Below, one piece after another: positions 18,765-21,284 of a DNA stretch of 21,284 nt. This DNA is from Lysobacteraceae bacterium. Lineage in GTDB: Bacteria > Pseudomonadota > Gammaproteobacteria > Xanthomonadales > Xanthomonadaceae. Location: contig JAGNNB010000009.1 of the NCBI GenBank assembly GCA_017990865.1, forward strand, positions 1 through 21,284, in the 5' to 3' direction. The translations under genes were made by a program, and so were the position numbers. Under the pieces are notes generated by a model. It worked only from the letters and a program-made list of their open reading frames with translations, had not been told where the DNA came from and made no database searches. Each line of letters begins with the position of its first letter. Position 1 is the stretch's first letter.

Positions 18765-20917
18765 ACGCCTTACGCGCTGCCGCCGGATGGATCCGTTCGA
18801 GGCTCGCGAATCGGCCCGACAGCGAGCATTCCCAGGCGATCGTACGATTGGCGATCGCGTGCCTCATCGTCACGTACCTCTTGCTGCTGGACCTGTTCGC
18901 CGATCGCTACATTCAGGGCAACACCGGCGTCATGTTGAAAGTCATGTTCGCCGAGGCGCTGATCGGTCTCGGTTTGTTGGTTTCGATTCTTTGGCATCCC
19001 GGTATTTCGCACGTTCGGCGTTGGGTCGGGATCACGTCCGACTATGCGACGCTATTGACTCTCATGCTGCTCGAACCGAAAGGGCTCGCGCCGCTCTACG
19101 TCATCGTGTTGTGGGTGACGATCGGCAACGGTTTGCGTTATGGGATGCGCTATCTGTCTTCGGCATCGGTGATCGGCGCCGCGTCGTTCGCGGTCGTGGT
19201 CGCCAATTCGACGTATTGGCGGGAGCAGGCCTATTTATCGGTCGGCTTGGTCGTTGGATTGGTCGCGATTCCCGCCTACTTGTCGAGACTGCTGCAGTCT
19301 TTGAGAAAAAGCACAGAGGAAGCGCGCCGGGCGAATGCGGCTAAATCGCAGTTTCTGGCGACCATGAGCCACGAGTTCCGCTCTCCGCTCAACGGCATCA
19401 TCGGCATGTCCGAATTGCTACGCAACGCGCAAATGCCCGCAGAGCAACGCGATCATGCGGATGTGATCTATACCTCTGCGCAGACGCTCCTGCTTCTGGT
19501 GGAGGAAGTACTCGATATTTCTGCAATTGAAGCCGGCAAGTTGCAACAGAAGCCAGTCGACTTCAGCGTTAGAGAATTCGTCGCCAAGCTCGATAAAATG
19601 CTGCAACCACAAGCGCAAGGCAAGGGAATCGCGTTGCAGTGTTCGGTCGAGAAGAACGTTCCGGGCGAGGTGCATGGCGACAGCGCTCACCTCACTCAGA
19701 TACTGCTTAATCTCTTGCACAACGCGATTAAATTCACCGAGAGCGGGACGGTTTCGCTCGCTGTGTCGTTGGTCGATACGGCCGACGGAACTTCGCGTGT
19801 GGCGTTCTCTGTCCGCGATACGGGTATCGGCATTCCGGACGAATACAAACAGAAGATATTCGAGGCCTTCGAACAAGTCGATTCGGGGCCAGCGCGGCGC
19901 TATGGCGGCACGGGGCTCGGTACCACGATCGCACGAACGCTTACCCAATTGCTGGGCGGCGTCTTGCGTTTGGAAGATAATCCAGGGGGCGGTTGCCACT
20001 TCTTTTTCGATATCCCGCTGACGAAAATCGAATCGAAAGCCATCTCGCCGGGGTCGCAGAACAATGTCGTGGCCTTCGACGATCCGTTCGTTCGGCATAA
20101 GGCCCGCGTCCGTTCTTTGCGCGCGCTTATCGCAGACGATCAGCAAGCGAATAGGTCGGTGATATGCAAGCTGCTTGAGCGCGCGGGCCATCGTACCGTT
20201 GCCGTTGCGGACGGCGAACAAGCCTTGGACATGTTGGAGCAGAACGATTTCGATTTCGTCGTACTTGATATGCATATGCCGAACGTCAGCGGTTTGGACG
20301 TGATACGGCACTTGCGATTCATGCAGGCGGGGCGGGCGACGCGCACTCCGGTTATCGTGCTCAGTGCCGACGCGACCGAGCAGGCGGCGAAAGCTGCGTT
20401 GCAAGCGGGCGCACAGGTCTTTCTCACTAAGCCAGTGGTGGTCGCGAAATTATTGGAAGCGATCGTCGAAGTTGCTTCGCCGCAGAAGCGGCCAGTCCTC
20501 AAGCAGATTTCCGAACTGCCCGCAATAGTCACCAATTCTACGGTGCTCGAAGAACTCGCGGCGATGGGGCTCGGCGGCGCGTTCCTTAAAGATTTCGTCG
20601 AACAATGCTTGCGCGATCTCGCAGGCTGCATGTCTAGTCTAGAGAGGCATGCGTCGAGCGCGGACTGGGGCGGCTTCCGGGATGCCGCCCATGCGATGAA
20701 AGGCGTAAGCGAAAATTTGGGGGCGACATCGATTGCTGAACGTTGCCGACTGATCATGCGCAGCGACGACGCCACGTTGGCCAAAAAGCATGGATCTTGG
20801 ACGAAGGAATTGAGCGCTCAGCTAGGCTTGCTCAACGAGCATATTCGCCGAGAAGCGGAGCGCATCACTTCCGGCGGGTCGGATGCGGAGCGGCGCCCGG
20901 CTCCGGACGCCTCCTAA
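18761..20917 (+). CDS. rpfC: Hybrid sensor histidine kinase RpfC (DSF receptor)
   Basis: 718 residues, close to the roughly 726 of Xanthomonas RpfC. It senses the fatty-acid signal DSF and relays phosphate to RpfG; unliganded RpfC is known to bind and restrain RpfF. In order: a short N-terminal tail including RPDSEHSQ (18-25), about five membrane segments (26-175), a HisKA domain with His204 in [20 protein letters not shown], a HATPase domain ([13 protein letters not shown] 317-329, DTGIGIP 353-359, GGTGLGTT 382-389), a receiver domain with Asp459/Asp460 and phospho-acceptor Asp503 ([15 protein letters not shown]), and an HPt domain with His644 ([15 protein letters not shown]). All relay residues are present. 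GTG 18761 overlaps the rpfG stop and has GGGG 5 bases upstream; the longer open frame lies inside rpfG. No rpfH lies between rpfG and rpfC. Confidence 0.96.
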   Translation: MNALRAAAGWIRSRLANRPDSEHSQAIVRLAIACLIVTYLLLLDLFADRYIQGNTGVMLKVMFAEALIGLGLLVSILWHPGISHVRRWVGITSDYATLLTLMLLEPKGLAPLYVIVLWVTIGNGLRYGMRYLSSASVIGAASFAVVVANSTYWREQAYLSVGLVVGLVAIPAYLSRLLQSLRKSTEEARRANAAKSQFLATMSHEFRSPLNGIIGMSELLRNAQMPAEQRDHADVIYTSAQTLLLLVEEVLDISAIEAGKLQQKPVDFSVREFVAKLDKMLQPQAQGKGIALQCSVEKNVPGEVHGDSAHLTQILLNLLHNAIKFTESGTVSLAVSLVDTADGTSRVAFSVRDTGIGIPDEYKQKIFEAFEQVDSGPARRYGGTGLGTTIARTLTQLLGGVLRLEDNPGGGCHFFFDIPLTKIESKAISPGSQNNVVAFDDPFVRHKARVRSLRALIADDQQANRSVICKLLERAGHRTVAVADGEQALDMLEQNDFDFVVLDMHMPNVSGLDVIRHLRFMQAGRATRTPVIVLSADATEQAAKAALQAGAQVFLTKPVVVAKLLEAIVEVASPQKRPVLKQISELPAIVTNSTVLEELAAMGLGGAFLKDFVEQCLRDLAGCMSSLERHASSADWGGFRDAAHAMKGVSENLGATSIAERCRLIMRSDDATLAKKHGSWTKELSAQLGLLNEHIRREAERITSGGSDAERRPAPDAS

Positions 20918-20932
20918 CGACAATCGAACGGC

Positions 20933-21284
20933 TCAACCGACGGCGGAGACGATCGGTTGTTGTTCGGCGCGGCGTTGTTGAGCGCGGATCAGGCGCTCCA
21001 TGGCGCGCAAGCCCCGCTCGTTCAAGCGCATGGCGGCATCCACCCATTCGGCCGTGACCGCTTGGAGTTCGTTCAAAGTGACCGGTCGCGAGGCTTGACG
21101 GACTGCATTCATGGAACGAAGCGCGTTGCCGATTCGCTGGTGCTTACGGATCAGTTCGCTCGCCGCACGCAGGCCGGTTCCCTTCGGCACGACCTGATCG
21201 ACAATTCCCATTGAGAATAATTCTTCGGCCGAATAGGTCCGCGCATCCAACATCATTCGCTCCGCCACGATTGGGGATACCCGA
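20933..21284 (-). CDS. rpfF: RpfF, DSF synthase of the enoyl-CoA hydratase (crotonase) family, C-terminal part
   Basis: Only the last 117 codons are in the window; the frame is open to the edge. RpfF makes DSF (cis-11-methyl-2-dodecenoic acid and relatives) by dehydrating and cleaving 3-hydroxyacyl-ACP. The fragment begins RVSPIMAERMMLDARTYSAE, the crotonase-fold segment after the active site, then ELFSMGIVDQVVPKGTG, and ends with a helical tail (PVTLNELQAVTAEWVDAAM, MERLIRAQQRR) typical of RpfF rather than of ordinary fatty-acid-oxidation hydratases. The two catalytic Glu residues lie in the missing part, so activity cannot be judged. The identification also leans on its place next to rpfC: the two genes converge with only 15 bp between their stop codons. 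Confidence 0.9.
   Translation of the reverse strand, partial: RVSPIVAERMMLDARTYSAEELFSMGIVDQVVPKGTGLRAASELIRKHQRIGNALRSMNAVRQASRPVTLNELQAVTAEWVDAAMRLNERGLRAMERLIRAQQRRAEQQPIVSAVG

Overview
The window is GC-rich, densely coded chromosomal DNA. It most likely comes from the Lysobacteraceae (Xanthomonadaceae), in or near Lysobacter. The main reason is gene order: carB-greA-rpfE-recJ, then a LytTR gene, prfB, lysS, rpfG, rpfC and a convergent rpfF match the rpf (regulation of pathogenicity factors) locus known from Xanthomonas. Dispersed GTAG-headed palindromes of the kind described in Stenotrophomonas and relatives agree with this. The assignment rests on recognised protein motifs and gene order; no search was run.

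Left part (1-1900): three tightly packed genes. Two are diverged copies of one exported-protein family (the first is cut by the window edge). Between them is a small membrane-anchored protein with a conserved-looking DAYRH / MDAHNN motif pair. Their function is unknown. Centre-left (1941-8444): carB, greA, rpfE and recJ, with ATGA overlaps at carB/greA and rpfE/recJ, look like one co-transcribed housekeeping run.

Centre (8445-13413): an apparent insertion in the classical rpf order. It holds a 1006-residue exported VIT / VWA-like / TPR / DUF2135 protein and a convergent membrane acyltransferase. Between them is a block of nine GTAG-type REP palindromes, part of it duplicated in tandem with a period of about 119 bp. 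The REP block supplies the last residues and the stop codon of the acyltransferase.

Right part (13414-21284): a membrane-anchored LytTR regulator (position of rpfD, probably leaderless), prfB with its programmed +1 frameshift, a REPIN-like inverted REP pair, lysS, a 266-bp MITE-like element, and then the DSF (diffusible signal factor) signalling genes. RpfC is the hybrid sensor kinase, RpfG the receiver/HD-GYP response regulator, and RpfF the DSF synthase, of which only the C-terminus is in the window. In the known system RpfF makes a cis-2-unsaturated fatty acid, RpfC senses it and phosphorylates RpfG, and RpfG degrades cyclic di-GMP. I found no tRNA, rRNA, CRISPR array or complete insertion sequence.
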